Assembly: GCF_002949795.1 (NCBI RefSeq)
Contig: NZ_CP026692.1
Span: 927,501-991,500 of the forward strand
Direction of reading: 5' to 3'
Source of the DNA: Nostoc sp. 'Lobaria pulmonaria (5183) cyanobiont'
Lineage (GTDB): Bacteria; Cyanobacteriota; Cyanobacteriia; Cyanobacteriales; Nostocaceae
Length of the DNA: 64,000 bases
Shown: positions 38,001 through 46,683 of the stretch, one piece after another
Layout: the number at the start of each line of letters is the position of its first letter
Position numbering within the stretch: the first letter of the stretch is position 1
The notes under the pieces: generated by a model
What the model saw: the letters and a program-made list of their open reading frames with translations, nothing else
The model's database searches: none
What the model was told of the DNA's origin: nothing
Position numbers and translations under genes: made by a program

Positions 38001-38732
38001 ATGACTGACTTTGCACAAACGGAAATAGAACGCCGATTAACTTTATATCAAGTATTCCTCAAGTTGTATGAACACCACAGCAGCCTTCTAGATGAAATTC
38101 TTCAGCTAGAAAACCTATCTCAACCGTCGTTGAAGAGAGTCAAGGCGGGGTACGTACATGGTGTAGTGGATAATACTGCTGTTTATCTGATGACTAACTT
38201 GGGCGACAATCAGACTCAAAGTTTACGACAGCCACAACAAATCTGGACGATAGGTCGTAATCGCAACAGTGGTATTTACATTGCTGACAGTCATCTGTCT
38301 CGTCGCCACGCTGCTATTCAGCATATTGACGAGCAAGGCTTTTACTTAATTGATTTTAACAGTACCAATGGCTCGTTTGTGAATGGTAATCGCGCTCTTA
38401 GGCCGATCAAGCTCAAAGATGGCGATCGCATCCGTCTAGGAAATATGACTTTTGATTTTTTTGTGAATTATACCTACCGTGTTCTGCCAACTGTTGCAAT
38501 GGATTTATTGATGCAGCTTGTGCATCGAAGGAATAATCATACAGTAGATATGCTTACTTATTCCCCGAATAGACAAAAATCTCTAACTGAAAAATCAGAT
38601 TCTAATTTAGAGGCTTTCAGAAATTTCGGATATGACAACTTCAGTTCAGAACAGAAATCAGAAATTTTAGACCGCCTGTTCACCACACAAATACCGTCTA
38701 ATCCCAGCCAGATTACAAATTGGAACTTCTAG
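38001..38732 (+). CDS. FHA-domain protein
   Basis: A 243-residue protein with one forkhead-associated domain at about 78-155. The phosphothreonine-binding core is intact: IGRNRNSG, then SHLSRRHAAI and FNSTNGSFVNG. The N-terminal 60 residues are helical; the C-terminal 75 are polar and unassigned. It probably reads out Ser/Thr phosphorylation; the nearest candidate kinase gene ends 645 bp upstream in the same direction. Confidence 0.87.
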   Translation: MTDFAQTEIERRLTLYQVFLKLYEHHSSLLDEILQLENLSQPSLKRVKAGYVHGVVDNTAVYLMTNLGDNQTQSLRQPQQIWTIGRNRNSGIYIADSHLSRRHAAIQHIDEQGFYLIDFNSTNGSFVNGNRALRPIKLKDGDRIRLGNMTFDFFVNYTYRVLPTVAMDLLMQLVHRRNNHTVDMLTYSPNRQKSLTEKSDSNLEAFRNFGYDNFSSEQKSEILDRLFTTQIPSNPSQITNWNF

Positions 38733-39091
38733 CATTTTTCAATTGCTTCAGGCGTGCTGTTAGCGGTAGCTTAACATTTAGTTTGTTAGTCTGTGCTGAG
38801 TAAGAAGGTAAAGTTTGCTGAGACAGACAAGCAGACAAATAGTGAAAGTTAAAAAGGAACAAGGAATAGGGAACTCCTCAAAATATATAAAAAAAATTAA
38901 GAGTTTGATTAAATATCATAGCAATCATTTTGGAGTGGCATTTCTAGCTCAAAATAAAAAGAAAGCGATTTAGGGATTGAGTGAGCAAGTTATGCTCTAT
39001 CCTGGCAACAGGAGGATACTCAAGGTCTACCAGCAGTAGTAACAAAAGTGATGTACTCCAGTTATGTGGCTCACTGCTACGCGTCTACGCC
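38733..39091. other. Non-coding gap between the FHA gene and the NsiR1 array
   Basis: 359 bp without a recognisable gene. Transcripts from the NsiR1 copies run leftwards and end at their own terminators, so this segment probably carries little of them. Confidence 0.45.
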
Positions 39092-39155
39092 AAAAAAAAC
39101 CCCCAGTGAGCGTTAGCCAACCAGGGGAGTTAGTTATCAGGGTGCATCTACCAAT
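39092..39155 (-). ncRNA. nsiR1: NsiR1 copy A (hetF-distal)
   Basis: Terminator U-tract at 39092-39099. The -10 box (complement 39161-39166) is the variant GAGAAC, and TCCGGA is at 39183-39188. The predicted start is near 39155. The hairpin carries GAGCG in place of the usual loop-side bases. Confidence 0.75.
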
Positions 39156-39221
39156 TAAATGTTCTCAGGTTGAAGACCATACTCCGGATAAATTTGGACA
39201 AAGGTCAGTTATTTTTTGAAT

Positions 39222-39284
39222 AAAAAAACCCCCAGTGGGTGTTAACCTACTAGGAGAGTGAGTTATCAGGGTGCATCTACCAAT
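39222..39284 (-). ncRNA. nsiR1: NsiR1 copy B
   Basis: Full copy with -10 TAGAAA (complement 39290-39295) and a one-base variant of the hexamer at 39312-39317 (TCCGGG on the plus strand). It begins the first 320-bp duplicated unit. Confidence 0.8.
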
Positions 39285-39474
39285 AATCTTTTCTAGGGGC
39301 AACCAGCATCTTCCGGGAAAAATGAACTAAATCAGAGGCGATGTCTACAACAGGCTGTGACGCTCATGCCTGTATGGAAAAGCAAGCTACGCGTATCATC
39401 TCTGAGAGGAAAAGACTCGCTAAGATTTCTCTGCAAGACGCATTTGCGATCGCTATTGGTAACGCAACTAGTAG

Positions 39475-39527
39475 AAAAAACTCCCAGTGGGTGTTAACCT
39501 ATCAGGGGAGTGAGTTATCAGGGTCAG
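39475..39527 (-). ncRNA. nsiR1: NsiR1 copy C, truncated (terminator half only)
   Basis: Has the terminator hairpin and central part, but the 5' end and promoter are missing: the sequence switches at 39527 to a GTCAGTTATTTTTTT linker that leads straight into copy D. Unlikely to be transcribed from its own promoter; it would act as an extra terminator. Confidence 0.7.
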
Positions 39528-39541
39528 TTATTTTTTTAAAT

Positions 39542-39604
39542 AAAAAAAACCCCCAGTGGGTGTTAACCTACTGGGAGAGTGAGTTATCAGGGTGCATCTA
39601 CCAA
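39542..39604 (-). ncRNA. nsiR1: NsiR1 copy D
   Basis: Full copy, nearly identical to B and F. The -10 box complement is at 39611-39616 and the hexamer variant TCCGGG at 39633-39638. Confidence 0.8.
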
Positions 39605-39795
39605 TAATCTTTTCTAGGGGCAACCAGCATCTTCCGGGAAAAATGAACTAAATCAGAGGCGATGTCTACAACAGGCTGTGACGCTCATACCTGTATGGAA
39701 AAGCAAGCTACGCGTATCATCTCTGAGAGGAAAAGACTCGCTAAGATTTCTCTGCAAGACGCATTTGCGATCGCTATTGGTAACGCAACTAGTAG

Positions 39796-39848
39796 AAAAA
39801 ACTCCCAGTGGGTGTTAACCTATCAGGGGAGTGAGTTATCAGGATCAG
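39796..39848 (-). ncRNA. nsiR1: NsiR1 copy E, truncated
   Basis: Same truncation as copy C, at the same base, showing that the 320-bp unit was duplicated after the truncation occurred. Confidence 0.7.
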
Positions 39849-39862
39849 TTATTTTTTTAAAT

Positions 39863-39923
39863 AAAAAACCCCCAGTGGGTGTTAACCTACTAGGAGAGTG
39901 AGTTATCAGGGTGCATCTACCAA
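39863..39923 (-). ncRNA. nsiR1: NsiR1 copy F
   Basis: Full copy with -10 complement at 39930-39935. It starts the third 320-bp unit. Confidence 0.8.
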
Positions 39924-40105
39924 TAATCTTTTCTAGGGGTAGCCAGCATCTTCCGGGAAAAAAGAACTAAATCAGAGGCGATGTCTACAACAGGCTGTGA
40001 AGCTCGTACCTCTATGGAGAAGCAAGCTACGCGTAGCGTCTCTGAGAGGAAAAGACTCGCTAACATTTCTCTACAAGACGCATTGGTTATCGGTGACGCA
40101 ACTAG

Positions 40106-40166
40106 AAAAAACCCCCAGTGGGTGTTAACCAACCAGGGGAGTGAGTTATCAGGGTGCATCTACCAA
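40106..40166 (-). ncRNA. nsiR1: NsiR1 copy G
   Basis: Full copy; terminator U-tract at 40106, -10 complement at 40173-40178, and hexamer variant ACCGGA at 40195-40200 with the same 16-bp spacing. Confidence 0.78.
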
Positions 40167-40243
40167 TAATCTTTTCTAAAACAAATGGGTCGCTACCGGA
40201 TAAATTAGCAGAGGTTGAAGTTGTTACTGTTTATCGCTCGAAG

Positions 40244-40290
40244 AAAAACCTCAGAGGGGTTAGGTATCAGGACAGACCTACCAATTAAAC
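40244..40290 (-). ncRNA. nsiR1: NsiR1 copy H, degenerate
   Basis: Matches the family only in parts (CCTCAG, TTAGGTATCAGG, ACCTACCAATTAAA). The hairpin and promoter are decayed, so it is probably inactive. Confidence 0.5.
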
Positions 40291-40352
40291 GCTCGGTGCG
40301 CTGTTTTACAAAATGGGTGTGTCAGGGTTAATCAATAGCACTCAATTTTCAT

Positions 40353-40415
40353 AAAAAAACCCCCAGTGGGCGTTAGCCAACCAGGGGAGCTAGTTATCAG
40401 GGTGCATCTACCACT
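40353..40415 (-). ncRNA. nsiR1: NsiR1 copy I
   Basis: Full copy with an exact TCCGGA at 40443-40448 and -10 TAGAAC (complement 40421-40426), 16 bp apart. One of the best-preserved promoters of the array. Confidence 0.82.
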
Positions 40416-40483
40416 TAAATGTTCTAGGTTTAACCACCATGCTCCGGATAAATTTATTAAAAAATTGATTGTTGTCTTGTGTC

Positions 40484-40550
40484 AAAAAAAACAAAAGTGG
40501 ATATTAACTCAATTAGGAGAGTTAAAGATCGAGGGACATCCATCTATTAA
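40484..40550 (-). ncRNA. nsiR1: NsiR1 copy J, degenerate
   Basis: Spacing and order of the family are kept, but the terminator lacks its GC stem (ACAAAAGTGG in place of CCCCCAGTGGG) and the promoter hexamer reads TTCTGG. Probably inactive or weak. Confidence 0.55.
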
Positions 40551-40626
40551 TCAAGTATTCTAGGATTAAGCACTATTTTCTGGTAGAGAATATCTGCGTC
40601 AGAAGTTGCTGTTGTTTGCCAAAAAT

Positions 40627-40689
40627 AAAAAAACCCCCAGTGGGTGTTAGCCAACTAGGGGAGTTGAAGATCAAGGTGCATCTACCAAT
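40627..40689 (-). ncRNA. nsiR1: NsiR1 copy K (hetF-proximal)
   Basis: Full copy; exact TCCGGA at 40717-40722, 16-bp spacer, TAGAAC complement at 40695-40700, hairpin and U-tract ending at 40627. It starts about 180 bp before the hetF start codon and runs away from it. If hetF transcription begins left of 40689, as described for Anabaena, this RNA is antisense to the hetF leader. Confidence 0.82.
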
Positions 40690-40867
40690 TAAGTGTTCTA
40701 GACCCAAGTAATCCGATCCGGATAAAGTTGTAGAGGCAGAAAAACCAAAACAACACCGAATCAGAAACATTCAGGGGCGCGATGCATCTAAATTATCAGA
40801 GGAAGCGAAAAATCGACTTGAAACTTTCGCGTTTCAAACCAGATTTAGGAGGCGGACAGGAGAAGTT

Positions 40868-43414
40868 GTGACCCAGGAATTCCATATTTCCGTAACCCCA
40901 GTAGGGCAAAATGACTACTTGGTGCGGACGGAACAAGTCGCGCCTGGGGTACCATTGGCAGAAGAATTGGTGACTTGGCCTATAGCTGATTGGTTGATGG
41001 CTGCTGGGCATTTGATGAATGACCCGTTGAATTCGGTGTTGCAAGGAGATCCATTTACCTCTGGCGGGCATGAAAGCGATATCGCCAGAAACTCTGTGAA
41101 TTTGGTGGCATTGGGTCAACAATTTTATAATGCCCTATTTCAAGGCACTCTCAGAGATAGTTGGATTACTGCCCAAGGTATTGCCCAGAATCACCAACAA
41201 GTACTACGCTTACGTTTAGGGTTAAAAGACACTAGGTTAGCTCGTTTGCCTTGGGAAGTGATGCACGCAGGCGATCGCCCTCTGGCTACTGGGCCTTATG
41301 TAGCTTTTTCTCGCTTCCAAAGTGGAATTTTAGGGGCTTCTCCTTTGCGATCCCTGCGGGGGGCTACGCCTACGCAAAATATGCCCACACCACTTGAACA
41401 AGTTGGTGTCAAAGTCTTGATGGTAATTGCTTCTCCCTCAGATCAAGTCCGTCTTGACTTACAGAAACAGGAAGCGATTAAACTGCAAGCGGAACTTCAC
41501 CGTCAAACGTCACGATCTGGTGAAGGTCGCAATCGTTTCCCTGAAATTGAACTCACTGTATTAGATCAACCAGGACGGGAAGAACTGACGCAAGCCCTAG
41601 AACAAGGTAGATACCACGTTCTCCACTACTCTGGTCATAGTAACTTAGGCGCAAATGGCGGAGAAATTTATCTTGTTAGTCGCAGAACTGGCTTAACAGA
41701 AATATTGACTGGGGACGATTTGGCAGGTTTGCTCGTCAACAATAATATCCAAATGGCAGTGTTTAATTCCTGCTTGGGCGCGTACATAGCAGCGTCCAAT
41801 TCCTCTGGAGATACTGGCGAACGAAACTTAGCGGAAAGTCTGGTGAAGCGCGGAATTAGAAGCGTTTTGGCGATGTCAGAACGGATTCCTGATGAAGTGG
41901 CGTTAACGCTCACACAATTGTTTTACCGCAACTTAAGTCAGGGATATCCAGTAGATTTGTGCGTCAGTCGGGTGCGCCAAGGATTAATTTCTGCTTATGG
42001 TTCTCTCCAGATGTACTGGGCATTACCGATTTTATATCTCCAGCCAGAATTTGACGGTTTTCTGAGTCAGGAAACTGAGGTATCCGCAAGTACGGAGTCG
42101 CTGAATCAGTATAGTTCGCCTTTAGGGGCAACTTCTACAATGTACTCTCCTATGGTCGATGATAGCGAGATACCTTTAGGAATGGAGGACATGATTCCTT
42201 CTGGTTTGACGCGGGACTCTTCTGGGTTGGACTGGCTGGGTGAAGATACTTGGGGCGATCTGGTTGATGAAATTGAGTATGATGACCCCAGCTATGAAGA
42301 GGATTCTGCGATCGTTTCGGATTTGTTTCGTCAGCTAGATAACCAAAAAGCTGCAACTGAACCGGATCGACAAATTCGCGAAAATAGTCTTCACCAAAGC
42401 CAGATTTCAGAAGAAATGACTTCCTCAGAAGAGTCAGCAGATTTGTGGGGAGAAGTTCCCCCACCGCCACCTGCAACTCCTGGGAACCTTGAAGAAAATT
42501 GGCAAAATTCTAATTTTTCGCGTAGGCATAGCCCGCCGCAGGCATCGCAACCACCCCCACCAAGAAATCGTACCCGTCGCCGTCAGCTGTGGCCGATTGT
42601 GGGTGTTGTGGGGATCAGTGCATTAGCAGCTGCGATCGGTTTAAATTGGTGGTGGCAAAATCGCCCCCAAGCACTGCCTAAAATACCAGAAATTCCCACC
42701 CAGTCTCTACCTGATTCTCGACCGATTCAAAAGCAGCCGAATATCGATTTAGAAATAGAAGCGACTGGAATTGTCACCACTACTGCTACGGAAAAATTGA
42801 GCCAGGGTGACTTGCAAGGTGGCTTATTGGCTGTAGAAGAACTACTCAATCGGGGCGCACTGGCTGCGGCTGAAACTTCTTTAAAACTAATTCCCAGTAA
42901 ACAAGCTGACGATCCATCTGTGAATTTTTACAAGGGAAGATTGGCGTGGCAGTCTATCCAAACTGGAGACAATAACTATAGTGTCGATGATGCTCGTCGT
43001 TATTGGGAAACTGCTGCCAAAGCTAAACCCGAATCGCTTTTGTATAATAATGCTTTGGGATTTGCCTATTACACAGAAGGCAATCTGAATCGAGCCAATG
43101 ATTCTTGGTTCAAGGCTTTGAATTTAGCTCTCAAAGAACAGAACACAAATTCAACATCTCGAAATACAGCAGTTCCTCAAGATGCTTTAACTTCTTATGC
43201 TGGTTTAGCTCTGGGATTGTATAAATCTGCACTTAGTCAATCTAATGGCAAGCAAACACAGTATCTGAACGAAGCGATCAAGTTGCGGCAAACGGTTCTC
43301 AAGTCCGATCCAGAAAATTTTCAGGTAGATAAATTAGCTAAAAATTGGCTGTGGACGGAGAAGGCGATTGAAGATTGGCGATCGCTTCTTCAAGAAAAAG
43401 GTGAAGAACAGTAA
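40868..43414 (+). CDS. hetF: Heterocyst differentiation protein HetF (CHAT protease)
   Basis: A membrane-anchored caspase-like (CHAT) protease needed for heterocyst development. Translation starts at GTG ([13 protein letters not shown]). The CHAT domain occupies about residues 110-400 with the His-Cys dyad H257 (HYSGHS) and C302 (FNSCLGA). A Pro/Asp/Glu-rich linker leads to one membrane helix at about 575-595 ([20 protein letters not shown]) and a C-terminal TPR-like region at about 655-830. It is 848 residues, some 35 more than the Anabaena protein as I remember it; two in-frame 29-bp repeats (41347-41375, 42520-42548) account for about 20. The NsiR1 array directly upstream confirms identity. 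It is probably monocistronic. Confidence 0.93.
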   Translation: MTQEFHISVTPVGQNDYLVRTEQVAPGVPLAEELVTWPIADWLMAAGHLMNDPLNSVLQGDPFTSGGHESDIARNSVNLVALGQQFYNALFQGTLRDSWITAQGIAQNHQQVLRLRLGLKDTRLARLPWEVMHAGDRPLATGPYVAFSRFQSGILGASPLRSLRGATPTQNMPTPLEQVGVKVLMVIASPSDQVRLDLQKQEAIKLQAELHRQTSRSGEGRNRFPEIELTVLDQPGREELTQALEQGRYHVLHYSGHSNLGANGGEIYLVSRRTGLTEILTGDDLAGLLVNNNIQMAVFNSCLGAYIAASNSSGDTGERNLAESLVKRGIRSVLAMSERIPDEVALTLTQLFYRNLSQGYPVDLCVSRVRQGLISAYGSLQMYWALPILYLQPEFDGFLSQETEVSASTESLNQYSSPLGATSTMYSPMVDDSEIPLGMEDMIPSGLTRDSSGLDWLGEDTWGDLVDEIEYDDPSYEEDSAIVSDLFRQLDNQKAATEPDRQIRENSLHQSQISEEMTSSEESADLWGEVPPPPPATPGNLEENWQNSNFSRRHSPPQASQPPPPRNRTRRRQLWPIVGVVGISALAAAIGLNWWWQNRPQALPKIPEIPTQSLPDSRPIQKQPNIDLEIEATGIVTTTATEKLSQGDLQGGLLAVEELLNRGALAAAETSLKLIPSKQADDPSVNFYKGRLAWQSIQTGDNNYSVDDARRYWETAAKAKPESLLYNNALGFAYYTEGNLNRANDSWFKALNLALKEQNTNSTSRNTAVPQDALTSYAGLALGLYKSALSQSNGKQTQYLNEAIKLRQTVLKSDPENFQVDKLAKNWLWTEKAIEDWRSLLQEKGEEQ

Positions 43415-43619
43415 TATATTGTGGTGGAGCGATCGCTCTCAGTTTGACCAAAAGCCACAGATGTGCTATCAATTACACCTGCCTCGGCTTGAGCAATAAT
43501 AGTACTACTGCGATCGCTTGCAATTCGCACCACACTGTTGTATATGTGCGTTGCTCCATAAAGATTGCCTTCCACGTCAAAGGCGAAGTCATTAATATTA
43601 GTTTGCTCAACAAAAATTT
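43415..43619 (-). pseudogene. SMP-30/gluconolactonase-like gene fragment
   Basis: The minus strand reads [20 protein letters not shown], then [21 protein letters not shown] and [13 protein letters not shown], characteristic of the C-terminal propeller of SMP-30-like proteins. It has no start, is cut on its 5' side exactly at the last CRISPR repeat (43621) and on its 3' side at the end of hetF. It is a remnant; neither missing part is found in the window. Confidence 0.65.
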
Positions 43620-43620
43620 C

Positions 43621-44873
43621 ATAGGGATTTTGATGAATTGCAATCAGACTGGTAACAAGTCTGAAGAGTTAATTAAAAGTTTCAATCCCTAATAGGGATT
43701 TTGATGAATTGCAATTTTTAATGATTTACAGTTTGGGGGAACTGATTTTAATGTTTCAATCCCTAATAGGGATTTTGATGAATTGCAATTCTACTTTGCA
43801 AGTATACAACTTTTTAAGATACTAGTTTCAATCCCTAATAGGGATTTTGATGAATTGCAATTGTCAGACTTGTTACCTGCTGAATCTGTAAGTTGTTTCA
43901 ATCCCTAATAGGGATTTTGATGAATTGCAATATTTAAAGCTTTTTCCTTAATAGATTCCTGCCATTGTTTCAATCCCTAATAGGGATTTTGATGAATTGC
44001 AATATGCGATGTATCCGGGGATGGAGGATGTTATAGGCGAGTTTCAATCCCTAATAGGGATTTTGATGAATTGCAATTTAATGTGGTTTTTTGCATTATT
44101 GTAAATATCAAGGTTGTTTCAATCCCTAATAGGGATTTTGATGAATTGCAATGTTCTGCTTCATCCTTTTCGTAAAAGGATTTTAAAGTTTCAATCCCTA
44201 ATAGGGATTTTGATGAATTGCAATCATAGCCGTTAAGACGGCAGGGTAATCAGAAATATCTGTTTCAATCCCTAATAGGGATTTTGATGAATTGCAATTA
44301 CTGCCTTTTCAGCATTTTTACCAAGTAATTTTCTGTTTCAATCCCTAATAGGGATTTTGATGAATTGCAATTTTATACAAGGGCGTAAACAAGCTCAAAA
44401 TCAATTGTTTCAATCCCTAATAGGGATTTTGATGAATTGCAATTCGTTCAACAATGGCAGTGGTTGGAATGGTATATTTGTTTCAATCCCTAATAGGGAT
44501 TTTGATGAATTGCAATTTTATTGCGAACACCTCTTAAGGAACCGTGGTTTTTTGTTTCAATCCCTAATAGGGATTTTGATGAATTGCAATACCAAAATTC
44601 AACTACCACGAAGGGCAGCACCTACGTTTCAATCCCTAATAGGGATTTTGATGAATTGCAATGTTGAGCAGTCTAAAGCAGATATCGCCAAACTACGTTT
44701 CAATCCCTAATAGGGATTTTGATGAATTGCAATATCGCTTTTTTCATATAAACGTAGGAAAAATATGTTTCAATCCCTAATAGGGATTTTGATGAATTGC
44801 AATGGTATGGACTATGCAGCTATAGATACAGCTTTTGTTTCAATCCCTAATAGGGATTTTGATGAATTGCAAT
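43621..44873 (-). CRISPR. CRISPR array, 17 perfect 37-bp repeats plus one truncated repeat
   Basis: The 37-bp repeat begins GTTTCAATCCC and ends GAATTGCAAT on the plus strand. Perfect copies start at 43679, 43753, 43825, 43895, 43967, 44041, 44116, 44188, 44262, 44335, 44407, 44480, 44554, 44626, 44697, 44767 and 44837. A truncated copy (last 24 bases) is at 43621-43644. The 17 spacers are 33-38 bases. On the minus strand the repeat ends in GATTGAAAC, the usual 3' end giving an ATTGAAAC crRNA handle in cyanobacterial type I-D and III systems, and the damaged repeat marks the left as the trailer. I therefore read it as minus-strand, leader on the right. No cas genes are present. Confidence 0.97.
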
Positions 44874-45272
44874 AGCGGAAGCCGCAAAGCCAAGCTATAT
44901 TTAGTTTTCAAGGTGCGGTTGCGCGATTCTGGAGCAATCATAGCATTAGAGAATTCCTTTGGGAAGAGTGCCGGGAAAGATTAAAGACTGACACCCTAGT
45001 TTTTGTGAGCATTTCAGAGATTGCGCGGATGATAATTGGGTGATGAGTAGGGTGAAATGCTTGCCGGTATTGAGATAGAAGCACTTTTTTGTGGCTGTGG
45101 AATTTGTACACCTACCCATTCGCGCATTTGACATACAGGAACTCTCTGAGAGATGCGATCGCTAAAAATAACCTAATGGTGATGGGGGGCGCGATCGCTG
45201 CCTTCGGAGCCAGAAATCCCAGTCTTTATATGCTTATAGCCTCCCACATCACACACAACAACACTTGTAATG
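44874..45272. other. Probable CRISPR leader side and non-coding gap
   Basis: 399 bp between the last repeat and the next gene. If the array is transcribed leftwards, its leader and promoter lie here, next to 44874. The adjacent sequence is only moderately AT-rich, and I see no clear -10/-35 pair. HIP1-type sites occur at 45157 and 45192. No gene is supported. Confidence 0.45.
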
Positions 45273-45569
45273 TTAGTCTTGAGACTCCTCAGAGATAGAT
45301 TCTGATTCTGTTTCAAGTTCTTCTGTTTCAACTTTGGGGGCTGGTGGTTTAACAGGTTTTGGGCCGCGCGCTAGTGCCGGATTCACCGGTTGCCTGCTTT
45401 CATCTCTAGATGATGATCCTTTTTTCCCTTTGTCAGACGAGCGATCGCGGCTCGGTTTTGAGCTTTTGGGGTTGGATTCAATAGGGGTTACAGAATCCGA
45501 ATTTTCGGAATTGCTGTCAGCGCTTGCTTGAGACTGACGTTCCGATTTCTTAATTGGACGTTCTACCAT
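45273..45569 (-). CDS. Low-complexity hypothetical protein, 98 aa
   Basis: A 98-residue highly polar protein, probably disordered: Ser-, Lys- and Glu-rich, with ALARGPKPVKPPAPK in the middle and an acidic end. Proteins beginning MVERPIKKSERQ and containing NPALxRGPKP appear to be conserved in filamentous cyanobacteria, so I think it is a real gene. No signal peptide or membrane helix. Function unknown. Confidence 0.65.
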   Translation of the reverse strand: MVERPIKKSERQSQASADSNSENSDSVTPIESNPKSSKPSRDRSSDKGKKGSSSRDESRQPVNPALARGPKPVKPPAPKVETEELETESESISEESQD

Positions 45570-45776
45570 TGTTGATTTTTGTAAATTTATCTGTATGGTA
45601 CATCGATTTGGTGACTATCAGACTGTTGAGTAGCATTTTTAAAGATTTTATTGTTGGAATTTCTGAGTAGCTGTGAAGAGTTGTTTCGACAAAAAAGCAG
45701 CCAACAAACTTTATTAATTAACTCACTAAATTAAAAAATGGGTACGTTATCCATAACTAAACGCACCCGAAAACTA

Positions 45777-46613
45777 TTAAACAAAATCAGGTCGTGCCTG
45801 TTGCCTTGATTTGAACTTTTCCTCTAAAACTGGCCAATTTTCTTGCTCAATTAAGTTAGTCAACTCATCAAGGTTTTGACGATATTGTTGTAGCGATCGC
45901 AGCAATGCTTGACGATTATACCGCGCCATCATTACGCCCAACTCTGGATTCCCACCACCCACACGACTAGTATCTCGAAAACCCGAACTGGCTAACTTTT
46001 GGGCTAATTGCAAAACATCGGGGTCAGTTTCGCTCAAACAAGCAGCAATCAACGAGGAACTGACCATTACAGGTAAATGGGAAATCCAACTCACAGCGCG
46101 ATCGTGTTGCTCTGGTTGACAAAAATAGATATTAGCTCCTAGCGATCGCACAATTTCTTCTACAACTGTAATTGCACTAGTTGGTGTTGTCGTTATCGGT
46201 GTTAATACATAAGGTTTATCAACAAATAAATCGCGCTGTGCAGCTTCTATCCCACTGTCTGTTCTTCCCGCCATTGGATGACCGCCGATAAAATTATCCC
46301 AAAGCGGAGAAATATCCTTAACTATCTGTGCTTTCGCCGAACCCACATCAGTAACGACTGTAGCGGTAGGCAAATAAGCGACTAACTGTTCAAATTGGGG
46401 CACAATAAGGGCTAGAGGTGTACAAATAAATACAACTTCTGCGGCTGCTAACAAGCTCAGATCGACTGATGCTTCATTAACACTCCCCAAGGTAACTGCC
46501 TTTTGACAGGTTGCTTCACGGCGACTAACTCCTAAGATATGATGTCCTTGCGATCGCAAATCAAAACCCAAAGATCCGCCTATCAGTCCCAATCCTAAAA
46601 TTCCAATATTCAT
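45777..46613 (-). CDS. tyrA: Arogenate/prephenate dehydrogenase TyrA
   Basis: Last steps of tyrosine synthesis; cyanobacterial enzymes use arogenate and NADP. The N-terminal Rossmann motif is GILGLGLIGGSLG with basic residues after strand two (GVSRRE), which suits NADP. FIGGHPMAGRTDSGIEAA and SGFRDTSRVGGGNPELG are conserved catalytic regions. The frame is open far upstream (to 46931), but that stretch is the reverse of the pentapeptide gene; the true start is ATG at 46613 (278 residues) or ATG at 46628. The plus-strand pentapeptide gene starts within 75 bp, so a small shared promoter region lies between. Confidence 0.92.
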   Translation of the reverse strand: MNIGILGLGLIGGSLGFDLRSQGHHILGVSRREATCQKAVTLGSVNEASVDLSLLAAAEVVFICTPLALIVPQFEQLVAYLPTATVVTDVGSAKAQIVKDISPLWDNFIGGHPMAGRTDSGIEAAQRDLFVDKPYVLTPITTTPTSAITVVEEIVRSLGANIYFCQPEQHDRAVSWISHLPVMVSSSLIAACLSETDPDVLQLAQKLASSGFRDTSRVGGGNPELGVMMARYNRQALLRSLQQYRQNLDELTNLIEQENWPVLEEKFKSRQQARPDFV

Positions 46614-46683
46614 TTTTGATTTTGACATTCCGTTTTTTATGACTTTACCAACTATTAAAGTTGGCATCCAAGGGGTAGCATCA

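Larger units (their letters stand above)
39222..40105. repeat. Three tandem units of about 320 bp inside the NsiR1 array
   Basis: Units begin at 39222, 39542 and 39863 (spacing 320-321). Units one and two contain a full NsiR1 copy, its promoter, a block derived from the 29-bp dispersed repeat family (GCGATGTCTACAACAGGCTG, from 39338, 39659 and 39978), a HIP1 site, and a truncated NsiR1 copy. Unit three leads into intact copy G instead. Short frames beginning ATGTCTACAACAGGC in each unit are by-products of the repeat. Confidence 0.9.
39092..40722 (-). repeat. nsiR1: Tandem NsiR1 small-RNA gene array upstream of hetF
   Basis: Seven intact and four damaged copies of one small-RNA gene lie head to tail, all read on the minus strand, away from hetF. 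Each intact copy has a TCCGGA-type hexamer (exact at 39183, 40443 and 40717; one-base variants elsewhere), a constant 16-bp spacer, a TAGAA(A/C)-type -10 box, and a 60-66-base transcript ending in a hairpin (arms CCCC-TGGTTGG / CCCACTGGGG) and a U-tract. TCCGGA at -35 is the DIF-type promoter core of heterocyst-specific genes. In Anabaena PCC 7120 NsiR1 is a tandem array in the same position beside hetF. The interval also includes three tandem units of about 320 bp. Confidence 0.9.

Noticed and set aside
39341..40169. Three similar small open frames starting ATGTCTACAACAGGC in the NsiR1 region
   Set aside because: They arise from the 29-bp dispersed repeat and read into NsiR1 terminators; there is no ribosome site and the ends differ.
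44357..44710. Open frame of 117 codons across CRISPR repeats
   Set aside because: It is an artefact of the repeat (recurring [12 protein letters not shown]); spacer-derived parts are unrelated.
45089..45298. Open frame of 69 codons on the leader side of the CRISPR array
   Set aside because: It runs through two HIP1 sites and low-complexity sequence and has no recognisable protein features; a Cas protein was considered and excluded.
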